From: Camellia lanceoleosa
Taxonomy: Eukaryota > Streptophyta > Magnoliopsida > Ericales > Theaceae
Direction: 5' to 3'
Assembly: GCA_025200525.1 (NCBI GenBank)
Contig: CM045758.1
Coordinates: 4,084,706 to 4,148,705, forward strand
DNA: 64,000 bases
This document shows positions 22,306 through 33,969 of the stretch, in pieces. Both the position numbers and the translations under genes were made by a program. Position 1 is the stretch's first letter. Every line of letters starts with the position of its first letter. Under the pieces are notes generated by a model. It had not been told where the DNA came from. It saw only the letters and a list, made by a program, of their open reading frames with translations, and did not search any database.

Positions 22306-24636
22306 CCTAGTTTTCAAACCCCCCCCCCCCCCCCTCAAAAAAAAAAAAAAAAACCTTAACTAATATATAAAGTCAAACATGTGCTCCACAAATTAGTTAC
22401 TTAGCGTTAATTTTTATAACTAATAGATTAATATTAGATAAAGGGGATTAAGGTTTTTACGGATGATCCATAAAAGTATTACGGACAACTATTGTTTTGT
22501 TGTCACGTCATGTGAAAGTGGGGAACAGACGGGACTGTTTATTTAAGAGCTCCATATAGTTAACATGATTACTTTTTTTCTTGTTACAATCGCTTCTCTC
22601 TCTAAAATTTTCCATAATCTCTCCCTTCAATCTTCATTTCTCACAAATCTAAATGGCTGAACCCATTTATATATATATATATATATATTAGTAGGTAATG
22701 AAATTCAGATAACTAATAATAATAAAAAATAATAAATAATTTAATATTATAATATATATATTACTTGAGTGATAAATATGTTTTTAATAAAACTTAAAAT
22801 TTTGAGATCAAAATTTGTTTAATCATCTGTGTATAATATTTTTTTTATTTTAACATATATAAAATTGTCACGTGATATGAAAAAAAAAAATTTTCACTAA
22901 ATTAATTTAAAGATTCACTTAATAATAATATAAATAGATATAATTTTTTCTTTCAATCTTTATTTCTCTGTCTATAGATTACAATCTTGAACAGTTAAAA
23001 CCCATATGACCATCTTCTCTTTCTCTCAACTCCATTTTCATACTCTCTTTAGTGAGTTTTATTCCATTCGCTTTCTATTCTCTCTAAAATCAGCTCTCTA
23101 TACAAACCCCTTTTCTCTCGCTACAAAAAATCCATTGAAGCCTTGATTTCTAGTTTACATGGTGATGAATCTCAAATTCAATTTAGAAATTGATATTGCA
23201 GTCAAAATAGAATCTTAAGTTACACATTACATCTTTTTCAAATAAATAAATATATTAAGGCTGGGCATATGTTTATCCTACTCGTAAAAAGTGTCCAATT
23301 CGAACCGCTCATGCCTATTTGGACGGTTTTGTAAAATTGTTATGGTTGGATACGGTTTAAGATTTTTCTGTTTTGCAAGTTGCGGATTTTACCAATACTT
23401 ACTATCCTGAATCTGTATATAATTTTTTTTTTTTTAAAATTTAGACCATTAGATTTTCTTGTAAGTTTTGTAAGTGTGTAACCTTAATCTTCTCTTCTCT
23501 TACTCACTTTAATCTGATTATTAAACTTGTAGGCTCTAACATTATAACATTATAATAATATCACACACTGTCTTATTTAAAATACTTATTACTCAATTGG
23601 AATTTTTAAAATTTTTTTCAAACCTAATTATGTGATTTTTTTCTATGTTAGTTTTTATTTAATTTTCATTCTATTTTTTTTGGTAATCCAATTTTGATGG
23701 AGGATAGTGTTGAATCTTTCGTAATAAAAAATATTTAAAAAATGAGAAAAAAAGCTTAATCTTTAAATCGTTTACAATTGTCCGCATATTCGTGAACTCT
23801 ATCCGCGCAGACTGCAACTCACATTGCGGATGATTGTGGAAATAGACTTTTAACCGTGGTTAAGTTTGATGAGATTTTTAATAAAACATCACAATTTGCT
23901 ATCCGTAAATCACAATTTATAACGAGGCATCCGTGTAAAACTCAATCCCTAGATAAAACTCTCCAAATAATGTTAATGCAATGCATGAGTTATACATTCA
24001 TACAATATAGAATTTGCCTATTTGATCATTGCTTGTAATTAATTTTTTCTGCCATGAATCTTTACTAAACATGCATAAAGCTCGGTTAAAATTAAAATTA
24101 CAAACTCAATATGAAATTGTCAAATACAAAAATACTAAAGAATTGACTTCATTTTCTTCACATTGTGCATTGAATCTTTTCCTTGAATTTTCATTGAGTT
24201 TGTCAATGACACTATTGATAACAACAACAACAACAACAAAAAAAATAAAAATAAAAATAAAAATAAATAAATAAATTAAAGGAAAGAAAGAAAGCAAAGG
24301 ACAATTGATGTCATTAGGCATCACTTGTCTTTAAAAAATATATATCCTTAAAAGGAAATCCTTTGAAAATTCTCCATTTGGTTGTGTATGAAAGCATATT
24401 GACCCTATCTCAAATTAAATAAATAAGAAAGAGAAAAGCATATTGGCTTACAAATATTTTTCTAATGGCTTTATATTTGTATTAGGTGTAAAGAAAATCT
24501 TATTTGGTGGAAACCATGATATGGTGGGGGAACCCTGCTTGAATAAGAGTCATGCATCTTCTCTAATAATTTATTTAATAATATATATTATTATGCATAA
24601 TATGCTTAATATATATTATTATGCATAATATGCTTA
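22306..24636. other. Anonymous AT-rich stretch with C16 run and AT microsatellite
   Basis: It holds a run of 16 C at 22319-22334 followed by a long A run, an AT repeat at about 22667-22688, and two CT-rich leader-like blocks (22590-22650, 23010-23130) without a following ORF. Segments near 23290 and 23775-23870 carry 'tccgcatattcg/attgcggatgattg' motifs like the hAT MITE at 7099, perhaps a worn hAT element. An imperfect 30-bp direct repeat (tattattatgcataatatgc) precedes 24637. No gene supported. Confidence 0.4.
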
Positions 24637-24861
24637 GGCCTCGTTTGGAAACTTCTATTTTTAGCTAAAAAGTCAAAAAAGTTACTAACCAAAAAGTCAA
24701 CAACTTATATTAAAAAGTTAAAGATTCTCTTTTCTCTCTACTTTTTGCACATCTTTTCGTAAAAAGTCAAAAAGTCATCCCAAACATACTAGTTTTTTTT
24801 AGCTCATATTTTAGCCAAATAGCCAAAAAGTTACTAAATTAGCCTGTTCCCAAATGAGGCC
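24637..24861. mobile_element. Tourist-like MITE, family C
   Basis: A 225-bp element with TIRs GGCCTCGTTTGGAAAC and, right in reverse, GGCCTCATTTGGGAAC, flanked by TTA at 24634-24636 and 24862-24864. The inner arms carry 'aaaaagtcaaaaag' motifs. A related inverted copy lies at about 53289-53508. Confidence 0.85.
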
Positions 24862-25108
24862 TTAATATTCATTTTAGGCGACCATAATTAGCGACAGTTG
24901 GAATGCTCGACCCCCTAAACTCTCAATTGGACTAATTCCACTTACTTTCAATAATATTATTTGGTGGTCCTACATAATTGATCCCTTAATTCATATAGTC
25001 ACAGATTCATACAGTAATTTACATTCGCTTCAGACATTGGGTATGATTCACCAAAACTTGAAATGTCGGTTTTATCAACTAACTGTGTTGGCACTGAGAC
25101 TCTTAACA

Positions 25109-26227
25109 CACTACAACAAAAAACACTTTCGGCGACCAAAAAAACGTTTTTCGTCGCTAAAAGTAGGGGAATTGGCGACTAAATTGGATTTAGTCGCCAA
25201 AATTGCGCACTTTCGCCGACTAAACTCTTTTGGTCGCCAAATATAATGCTTTTAGCGACTAAAAGGCAATTTAGTTGCCACATGTAGGGCTTTTAGCGAC
25301 TAATGGTTGTTTAGTAGCCAAAAGTCACAGTTTTTGGCGACTAAAATGATTTAGTAGCCAAAAGACACGGTTTGGGGGACTAAACTTCGATTTAAATGCC
25401 GATTATAGGTGTTTTGGCGACTAAAAACTGTTTCGTCGCTGAAAGTGGACCTTTTTGGCTACAAAAAAAAAAAAAAAACAGTAGCTGAAAGCAGGGTTTT
25501 GGCGACAAAAAATTCGGTTTAGTCGCCAAAACAGCGTCCGTTTAGGCCTAAGTCAGGGTTTTTAGCGACGAAATAAGAATTAGTAGCCGAAATTTATAGC
25601 ATTGGCGACTAAAAATTAATTTTAGTCGCCAAAAGTAAGCTAAATTTTTTTTACGAAATAGTTTATTTTTTACATAAATTATGTTTGAATATATATAATT
25701 ATCTTTATATATATAGTGTTGCATTAATACATTCAAAGTAATATATAAATAATATAAGTTACAACACTTTTCATGTGATGGTTGAGTGGTACAGTGGAGG
25801 GCACTGTGCGCGTAAGGTTTGGAACGTGCAAGTCATGGGTTCAAAACATGGGAGGGGGGTCCTCAGGCGGGTGACGGAAAAATTTTTTTTTTTTCAAAAA
25901 TACTTTTGGCGACTAAAGAGTTTAGTCGCGAAATGATGAAATAATTAAAAAAAAAATAGCATTGGCGACTAAACGTTTAGTCGCGAAATGTGTAATTTCC
26001 AAAAATGGAAAATACTATTGGCGACTAATTCTTTCGTCGCTGAAGACATTCAATATTGCCGACTAACAGGTTTTTAGTCGCCAAAGGAATCTGCGACCAT
26101 TTATTGGCGACGACACCGCCGACCAAAAGTTTTTGTCGGGAAAAGTGGAAATTTGACATTTGGCGACTAAAAGCAGGACTTTTGGCGACTAAAACTTTAG
26201 TCGCCAAAAATGTTTTTTTTTGTAGTG
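25109..26227. mobile_element. Non-autonomous CACTA (En/Spm) element
   Basis: A 1,119-bp element beginning CACTACAACAAAAAACA and ending, in reverse, CACTACAAAAAAAAACA, flanked by ACA on both sides (25106-25108, 26228-26230), the 3-bp TSD of CACTA elements. Both subterminal regions are filled with alternating GGCGACTAAA and TTTAGTCGCC motifs, more than twenty in all, like the binding-site arrays that CACTA transposition proteins recognise. No transposase is encoded. A tRNA-like segment lies in the middle. Confidence 0.9.
25772..25896 (+). repeat. tRNA-like (SINE-like) segment inside the CACTA element
   Basis: It has an A-box-like GGTTGAGTGG near 25780 and a B-box-like GGTTCAAAAC at 25838-25847, about 50 bp apart, followed by a T run near 25882-25894 that would stop RNA polymerase III. 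This is the layout of the head of a tRNA-derived SINE. A complete cloverleaf is not apparent, so it is not called as a tRNA gene. It could instead be an old part of this CACTA family. Confidence 0.45.
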
Positions 26228-26776
26228 ACAGGAAATCTTAATATCAATGCCAAAGTCTTTTAATGCTGAGCTAAACCCCAAAGTTTTGCCATGCCATCTC
26301 ATGCGTGCATGCTTTTCTCATAAATGGAATTGATAAATATTTGTACCAAAAAAGGAAGAAAAAAAAAGAAGATAACTCTCATTTTGGTGGACCAGTGTTC
26401 ATCCAACCCACCAAGTAGGGAGGTAAGAAAAATTGAAAAAATTAATTAAATTGATTGAATTGGACTAAATCGATTAGATTTGGTCTATTCTTTTTTTTAA
26501 TAAGAATTGGTTTATGCGGTTTTTAAATTGGATTTTTTTCGATTTTCGGTTTAGTATTGGTTCAAGCACATTGTGCACCAAATTAAACCGAAATTGACCG
26601 CTTTAACATATATTAATATAATCTAATAATATAATGATATTAATAAGTATAATAAATTATTAACCTTAATTAATAACCTTATAATCTTTATAACATAAGT
26701 TTTTAAATTCTTATTATATATAATCTTAATTCTTAACTCATTATTCTTGAAATCTCAGTATTTTTTAACTTCTTAA

Positions 26777-26807
<31 letters not shown>

Positions 26808-28164
26808 AATCTAAAAATTTAAAAGTATTTATTAAATGAATGGATTGAATATGTTTGAAATGGTGGACAAATAACTAATTTAATGTTTTTATATAGATTA
26901 GTGATTATATATAGAAATGGCTCAAGTTTGAAAGATCCTAAACTGATTAAACCACACTGAACCAAATCAGTTCGGTTCGGTTTGATGAAAAAGTAGTATA
27001 TATCTGTGTTCAAAATAATAAAACTAATATTATTGGTTTAGTGTAATTTTTTTCCCTAAATTCTGACCGCACCAAAACAATTACATTCCTATGACCAACC
27101 CTTTTACAGCCATCACTTGAAAACAAATTATTTTTTCCCAATAATATATGGGAATATGGTGTAAGAGTATGTTCAATGAACTCTTTAGACGTTGTATGTT
27201 AGTACATAGATAAAATAAAAAATAAATAAAAAAATTAGGTAAAATAAAGAATATATATATATTTTTTATATTTTAACTAATGAAAAATGAAAAGTATGAT
27301 TAGAATTGCTTTAATAATATAATATTTTAAAATAGTTAACCATTAATGTATCCTAATTTATATGTGGTAAACAAACAACAGATATAAAAAAGTATTTTTA
27401 AAAAAAATGCTTCATCCATCATGAACCTTTAAAAAATATACATTTATTTTTTAAGAAATACTTTAAGAAGTTTTTTTTTTTTCTTTGGCAGAAAATAAAA
27501 TGATTTGAAACAATAGGTAGGGGTGATTGAACTTATTAGTGTTTTTATTTTTGAAAACAAAAAGAAAATATTGAAAATAAATGTGATAGGAGTTAATTCA
27601 TAATTACAATTCTTCTCTCTTGATTAATTTGATGGATGGAATAGAGTATCTTCATATGACCTTTTAAAATTAATTATAAATTGGATGGTGTGTATCAAAA
27701 CTTAGTTGGATTAGCACCTAAAATCCAATCTAATTTATATATTTTTTTAAAAGAAGTCGGCTTAAGTGTTCCAATATCCAAATCGATGTGGACCATCCAA
27801 TCAAATGTGACTTTTGGAGTAACTATTTTGCATTATCAATTTATTTTGTTTCGTTTATTTGGATGAAAAATAATTTTTAAAAAATATTTTCAAATTTTTT
27901 TGACATTCAGTATAATGAAAAATAAAAATTATTTTTTATGGGTAATGCAAAATGTTATTTACTTTTCAAATATGAAAAATATTTTTCACATTAAATTCTT
28001 GTTAATGTTACCATCATCTCTACTATCACACCACCCCCACTTTCTGCCACCATTAATATAATTATTAATATATTAATTTTAAGGATGCATTTAAATATAA
28101 AAAATTGAACAAAAAAATCATAAAAATTATGTTTCGCTAAAATAAAATTGTGTATGAATATTAA
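26228..28164. other. Anonymous AT-rich stretch with probable worn element
   Basis: A segment at about 26417-27092 begins TAGGGAGGTAAG and ends, in reverse, TAGGAATGTAATTG. It has 'cggttcggtttg' and 'aaattaaaccgaaattgacc' motifs inside, so it may be a degenerate hAT-type MITE. An AT microsatellite lies at about 26777-26801. The rest shows no gene. Confidence 0.35.
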
Positions 28165-29879
28165 GGGTGTGTTTGGTAACATTTACGTTTTCAGTTTACA
28201 TTTACAAAAAATTTATAAACTGGTTTTTGTTTATTTTTTGTTTATTTTTAGAAAAACATAAACTACAAACACGTTTGGTAATTGACAAAATGTTTAAAAA
28301 ATTTAAAAATATAAAAAAGAGTGAGAAATGGCAAGTGGCGGCGGAAGACAGTGGTGGAAAGTGGTGACGGTGGGTGGTGGGTAGCTGGTGGTGGGTGGGT
28401 GGGTGGGTGGCAGTGGCGGGTAGTAGCAGTGGGTGGCGGATGGCGGGTGGTGGTGGTGGTGGGTGGTGGCGGGTGGGTGGGGTGGCAGTGGCGGGTGGTA
28501 GCGAGTTGGTGGTGGTGGTGGTGGTGGTGGAGGTGGCGGTAGGTGTGATGGCAGTGGTGGTGGTGGGTGGTGGCGGGTGGGTGGTGGTGGTTCTTGAGTA
28601 AGTGGTGGGTGGGTGGGTGGGTGTGGTGGCGGGTGGTGGCAGTGGATGGTGATGGTAGTGGTGGCGGTGGGTGGCGGGTGGTGGTGGTGGTGGGTGGGTG
28701 GGTGATGGTTGCGGGTGGTGGGTGGTAGCGAGTGGATAGTGGTGGTAGTGGCGGCGGCGGGGGATGGGTGGGGGTGGCAGGTGGGTGGCAGGTGGCGGGG
28801 GGTGGTGGGGCGTGGGTGGTGATGGTGGGTGGGTGGTGTGGTGGCAGTGGTGGGTGTGTGAGTGGGTGGTGGTGGTATTGGCGGTGGCGGGTGGAAGGTG
28901 GGTGGCGGATGGCGGGTGGTGGTGGTGGTGGTGGGTGAGTGGGTGACGGTGGTGAGTGGTAGCGAGTGAGTGGTGGTGGTAGTAGTGGTGGCGGGTGGTG
29001 GGTGGTGGTAGCAGATGGGTGGCCGGATGGCGAGTGGTGGTGGTGGTGGTGGGTGGGTGGGTGGGTGGCAGTGGCGGTGGTGGGTGTGTGAGTTGGTGGT
29101 GGTGGTGGTGGTGGCGAGTAATGGGTGGTGGTGGCGGTGGATGGCGAGATGGGTGGTGGTGGTGGTGGCGGGTGGGTGGGTGGTGATAGTGGTGGGTAGG
29201 TGGCGGTGGCGGTGGTGGGTGTGAGTGGGTGGTGGTGGTTGTGGCGGTGGCGGTGGTAGATGGTGGTGGCGGTGGGTGGCAGTAGTAGTAGTGGTGGTGG
29301 TAGCGGGCGGGTGGGTGGGTGGTGATGGCATGGATGGGTGGTGGGTAATGGTGGTGGGTGGTGGTTGCGGGTGGGTGGCGGTGGTGGTGGTGGTGAGTGG
29401 TTGGTGGTGGCAGTGGTGGGTGGTGGGTAGTGGTAGGTGGGTGATGAGTGGTGGTGGCAAGTAGGTGGCGGGTGGTTGGGGCGGGTGGCGGATGGTAATG
29501 GCGGGTAGCGGATGGTAATGGCGGTGGTGGTGGTGGGTGGATGGCAGTGGGTGGTAGGTGGTGGTGGCGTGGGGGGTGGTGGTGGGTGGTGGCGGTGGGT
29601 GGTGAATGGTGATGGTGGTGGCGGGTAGGTGGTGGTGGCGGAAGACGGTGGTGGAAAATGGTAGCGGGTGGTGGCAAGTGTTGGGTGGTAAAAAAAAAAA
29701 AAACTTAAAACTCAAAACGGAAATACATTTTTTGTGTTTTCATTTTTTGGCCAAATTTATAAACTGAGACCACTGATTTATAAATCAAAAATTTTACCAA
29801 ACAAGTTTTTATTTGAGTTTCTTAAATTTTTATAAATATAAACAGAAAACTGAAAACGTAAGTATTACCAAACGGCACC
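28165..29879. mobile_element. Tourist-like element with expanded TGG-repeat core (copy 2)
   Basis: A 1,715-bp element with ends GGGTGTGTTTGGTAACATTT and, right in reverse, GGTGCCGTTTGGTAATACTT, both leading into ACGTTTTCAG, flanked by TAA at 28162-28164 and 29880-29882. The arms match 12450-13110 in inverse orientation. The TAA TSD and GGGTGTGTTTGG terminus fit PIF/Harbinger (Tourist). The core is a long TGG-rich tract. Confidence 0.85.
28335..29690. repeat. TGG-rich minisatellite, about 1.35 kb
   Basis: Irregular array of TGG, TGGG, CGGG and AGTGG units with longer near-repeats such as 'gggtggtggcgggtgggtgg'. At 28393-28408, 28607-28620 and 29051-29066 there are four GGG runs separated by single T, the strongest form of G-quadruplex motif. 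On the opposite strand it is CCA-rich and stop-poor, which creates 470- and 491-codon open frames of Pro, His and Thr that are not genes. Confidence 0.9.
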
Positions 29880-31472
29880 TAAATATATTTTTTTTTTGGA
29901 GATTCTTGACATCCGTACAGAATATTAGCCAACAATATATGGGGATCCCATTAGATCATCATTCTCCCCACTCACTCACTTAGTGAGGCCTTTTGTGGTT
30001 CCACATTTGGGTAATAAAGAAAAAAAAAAAAACCTAATTTTCCATTGTCAAAGGCCAACCTGATTGAACCCAACTTTGATTCATCTGACTAGTCCCTCCA
30101 ATCCTCTTCTTGTTTTATTGCCTCAAGATTCACTTTTTTATTTTTTATTTATTTATTATTTATTATTTTTTCTTTTTTGTCTACATAATATGAATGTATA
30201 TGAGCCCATAATTTTTTCTTTAGTGCTTGATGATTGACTCATTGTGATTAGTTGGTTGAGTAGAAGATCAATTCATCCACTTTGCTTTGTCTCTTTATAT
30301 TACAATTTCATTTTAACGCTTTTCTCATTTGATAAATTGCAGTGATTATCCCTGACTATTATATTTACACCCCTATGTTATTTGAAATTGCAGAATTTGT
30401 GAGTTTCTTTTTTTTTTTTTTTTAAAAGAAGAAGAAGAAGAAGAGATGAATAGAGAAAAATACAATTAGTTTCAAGTGAAGTTATTTTCATTTTACTTGA
30501 AACTATCCGTGATTTTCTCTCCCCATTTTCTTCCATAAATCTTAAATTTAGGTAATTAAGAAGGATGTGATATAACATGCATTCTAGTTTTTCCCACCTT
30601 TGTTAATAGATTGGATTATATTGACATAATTGTAAAAGAGGGTCATATTGAAAGAACTAATTAATAGTGTTGTAAGATAAATTACAAATATTATGAGTAT
30701 TATTACATCAAACTGGGTATTTTTTTACTAGAGTAGCACTACTCTATAGTCAATTATGAAGGAAAGTTCAACACATAGTCACAAACAACAACAATTATAA
30801 TAAACGGAAGAAAGACCCTAAATATATATACAAAGAGAAAACATCCGCGCATACGTGAGAATATATTAAATATTGACAGCGAAATATAGGGGCTCTTGAC
30901 CGTGTTAAAAACATATTCAATCCCTAATTCAACCGAGTTATGAAGCTGATTCCCTCGACCATGTATGATCCATATATGTGCATTCACATGTTCGTTGTAG
31001 AAGTTTCCTATGGTCCCACGCTTATTTTTCATTTGTTTTGATGATCCCTCTCTTTTTCTTTCCATTTTTTCTTTACAGTTTTGACCCACATATTTACGGA
31101 AAATTGTTTAATATTTTTTGGAGTACTACGTGTTTATACTCCTTAATCAATCATCACTCAATATGCCCCTTTATATTCTCCAATTACCTAACACAATACC
31201 CCACCTTTCTATTTTTTTCACTAATCATAATGCTATAAAATACCACGTGTCCATATTCCGAAATTATTGAATAATTATCCCATATTTACATGGTTGGTTA
31301 ATTTTAGATTCCCACTCTTAGCTTGAAGTGCTTTTCTATTTAAAAACATGTGAAAAGTAGGCCCTAATTTACATGTCTTCTTCTACCATTATCTCGTTTT
31401 TTTTTCAACCCTTGGTGCGTCCGTCTTTCAATACTAAGAACTAAGCAACTAAAAAATAAATTCAAATGATAG
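29880..31472. other. Intergenic stretch and distal promoter of the small ORF
   Basis: AT-rich, no gene seen. A G-box/ABRE-like CCACGTGTC lies at about 31243-31251, some 230 bp upstream of the TATA box at 31473. A GAA trinucleotide run occurs near 30427-30444. Confidence 0.4.
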
Positions 31473-31601
31473 TATAAATGTAGCAAAACCACTACCAAGG
31501 TTTCACACCTTCTTCTTGTTCTCCTTCTTCTTCTTCCTTCTTCTTCTTTCGAAATCTTTCTTTTAATATTTTATCATCTTATAGATCCGAGGAAGGAAAT
31601 C
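31473..31601 (+). promoter_or_regulatory. TATA box and CT-rich leader of a candidate small gene
   Basis: TATAAAT at 31473-31479, then a CTT/CTTC-rich stretch at about 31508-31557 typical of plant 5' leaders, then an ATG at 31602. Spacing of TATA to a start near 31505 and to the ATG is as expected for a plant pol II gene. Confidence 0.5.
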
Positions 31602-31751
31602 ATGTCAACGACCAAGTTTGAAGGAAGATTAGGAGACTATCTTTCATGGAAGGTTAAAGATTCATTTTCGGATGAAAGATATGGGTTTCATCGCTCGCCT
31701 TTGGCTCAGAATCGCATGGAAATGAAGCGATTGAAGCATAAAAATGGGTGA
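31602..31751 (+). CDS. Candidate small protein, 49 aa, or first exon of a longer gene
   Basis: An ORF of 49 codons plus TGA beginning MSTTKFEGRLGDYLSWKVKD and ending MKRLKHKNG. It is hydrophilic with a basic C-terminus, no signal peptide and no membrane segment. I do not recognise the family. Support comes from the TATA box, CT-rich leader and even codon use, against surroundings full of stops. The sequence over the stop, AAAAATGG|GTGAGT, is a near-perfect 5' splice site (GT at 31748), so the ORF may be exon 1 of a spliced gene, but I found no convincing second exon. It is too short to exclude chance. Confidence 0.45.
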   Translation: MSTTKFEGRLGDYLSWKVKDSFSDERYGFHRSPLAQNRMEMKRLKHKNG

Positions 31752-33969
31752 GTTGAAGAAATGTAATCACTAGGCAAGTCTGATGCTTGGCTTTTCATTT
31801 ATGCTTCTTTTCCTTCTTTGCTTTCTTTCCTTTGCCTTTCCTCGTTTGGTTGCTGCGAAAACCAACTAAAAGAAAAATAATAAAATTTGGTTTCATAACC
31901 ATTTCAAGTTGAAGATTCCAAGGTTTCCCATTTAATGTCTTCTCTGAAGACATCCATACTTCCTTTTATCTTTTATCTTCTTTTTTTTATTTTCATTTTT
32001 CCTGTTTTTGGGAGCTCTTATGTGTTTTTGTTCACTGTAAGAGAGACCATCTTTGTAAAACTTGGTTAGTTTTATGATTTTTTTTCTCATTTAGATTCAA
32101 AAACCAAATTGTGTGAACATTAATTCAATGATGTTGTGCAATTATATTTCAAACTCAACACTTAACAATTCAACGTGGCTTTAATTGGATGTTTATTGTT
32201 ATACTTAAACTCTTTTGGTGTTTGTGGTAGTCCCGCTATGAACTCAAAAATCAACCATAGAAAAGAACACAAAATAAACATAAATTGACAATATATTTTA
32301 AAATTTTTATTAGTAAGCCCACTTCTAAAAATTATTGTTCATCAATATATGTTGTGTGTCCGTTTGTGTATAATTTATGTTTTTCCAAGACTTATTTATG
32401 TTTGTGGTGGTAAAACCAATAACATGTTTGGATGTGGTGATTTGGAAAGAAAAGAAAATAAATGTATTTATCTTGGTCCATATATCACTTGTTTGGATGA
32501 ATAAGGATGAGAGGTGAAATGAGAAAAAATAGAAAGAAACTCATTTATTTCATAATCCTTATTTTGATTGGGAGAGGCAAAAGAACCAATTACTTACAAT
32601 TTCTTACAATACCAAAACTACCTCTTTAGGTATAGAAGGATTAAAAATAAGTTAACGCTAGGTTTAATTTGGAAATATAATATGAGATAATTTATTTTCT
32701 TTTCATTTAAATAGAATAGGACAGAAATCATTATCTCTTCTTTTCTTTTCTTTTCTATGATGTTTATCCAAACAAGAGGAAGAGACACCACAACTGTTCT
32801 TCTTCTTTTCTTTCCTCTCCTAACATAGTGCAAGTGTGGGACAATAACAAGGTAGTTGATACATAGTGTTTGTGGTAGGGTGTGTCCTCTTTTCTTTTAA
32901 GGATCAAGATTTTCAAAGTTCAATAGAAAAAAATTATATGATCCACTTTAGCAATGTTAAATAATTGGAGTGCACTGCGTGAGCCCTAAAATTGCCTAGC
33001 TGTGTTAGAGTGAAAGATGAGGTGGCAAAATATTATAAAAGATCCCACTTGATGGCTTATGAAAACAAAAACAAGCTGTTGAATCTTTCATGTTGGAAAA
33101 AAAACTATATAATGATCAGAATCTTAACTTTTTCTTGTGAATGTACAAGAAAATTCAGTTTCGATTGATGGAAAAAAAGAGATCAAATTTCCCTATAATT
33201 TAGGGTTTCAAATTCCATTTGATTTGTGCAAGGTAGCATGGTCAAAAAAAGTTTTTTAAAATAGTTTTGATGCATGTGAAATTTCATGGTCATGATCCAT
33301 GAAAATTCACAGGCTACTTTCTAGATTGAAGCATCCAGTGATTAGAGAGAAGTTTGAGTTGAACATAAAATAGTTATTAAATCAGAATTAGAATCTCATG
33401 ATTTGATTATTAATTTTTTTTTTAACTAATAGGGTTATGAAGTTCCAAACACTCATGCTAGAAAGTTTGAGGTGCACATGGTGATAATATTTGATATATT
33501 GAATATGTTGACTTAACAAGACTTATCAAAGTATATGCTAGAATGGTGAATATTAATGTTGGCATTCCTAAACAGTTGGGATATAAACTGAAAAAGAGCA
33601 ACTATGAATTACAAATTCATGTTCTTCTCTCAATCAAGTATATGCTGACAAACAACCGGTAGGTGAGAAACACACGCATATATCAACCAATCAACACAAA
33701 ATTTCACTATTTACTTTATGACCAATTCATTGGTACAAACCCACCAATGAAGTAACCCATATCAATTATCAAAATTGTTTCTTTCTGTGATTGCTCCATT
33801 TCACCTTTTTCCTTCTTCATTTTTTTCTTATTAGTTAATTACAAAACTAATCATGCTCTCAAATCCTATTGAGAGTCTCAAGGACAAAGGGAAAAAAAAT
33901 ACAGAAAAGTCACCGAATAACCAATTCCACACCCTTGTATTTATTTTGTGATTTTTTTTTTTTTTTGGA
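31752..33969. other. No further gene seen
   Basis: AT-rich sequence. A probable short inverted-repeat element spans about 32420-32780 (left CATGTTTGGATGTGG, right in reverse TTGTTTGGATAAACATC). Nothing else supported. Confidence 0.35.

Noticed and set aside
22555..22690. A gene start with CT-rich leader and ATG at about 22653
   Set aside because: The ORF runs into an AT microsatellite within a few codons and has no sensible continuation or splice donor.
25772..25860. A tRNA gene in the CACTA element
   Set aside because: A-box and B-box-like motifs are present, but I could not form a credible acceptor stem or anticodon arm. Called SINE-like instead.
28202..29715. Two overlapping minus-strand frames of 491 and 470 codons, rich in Pro, His and Thr
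   Set aside because: They lie on the complement of the TGG minisatellite, where CCA-type repeats lack stop codons in all frames. Two long frames open at once, with no domain, is the mark of a repeat artefact.
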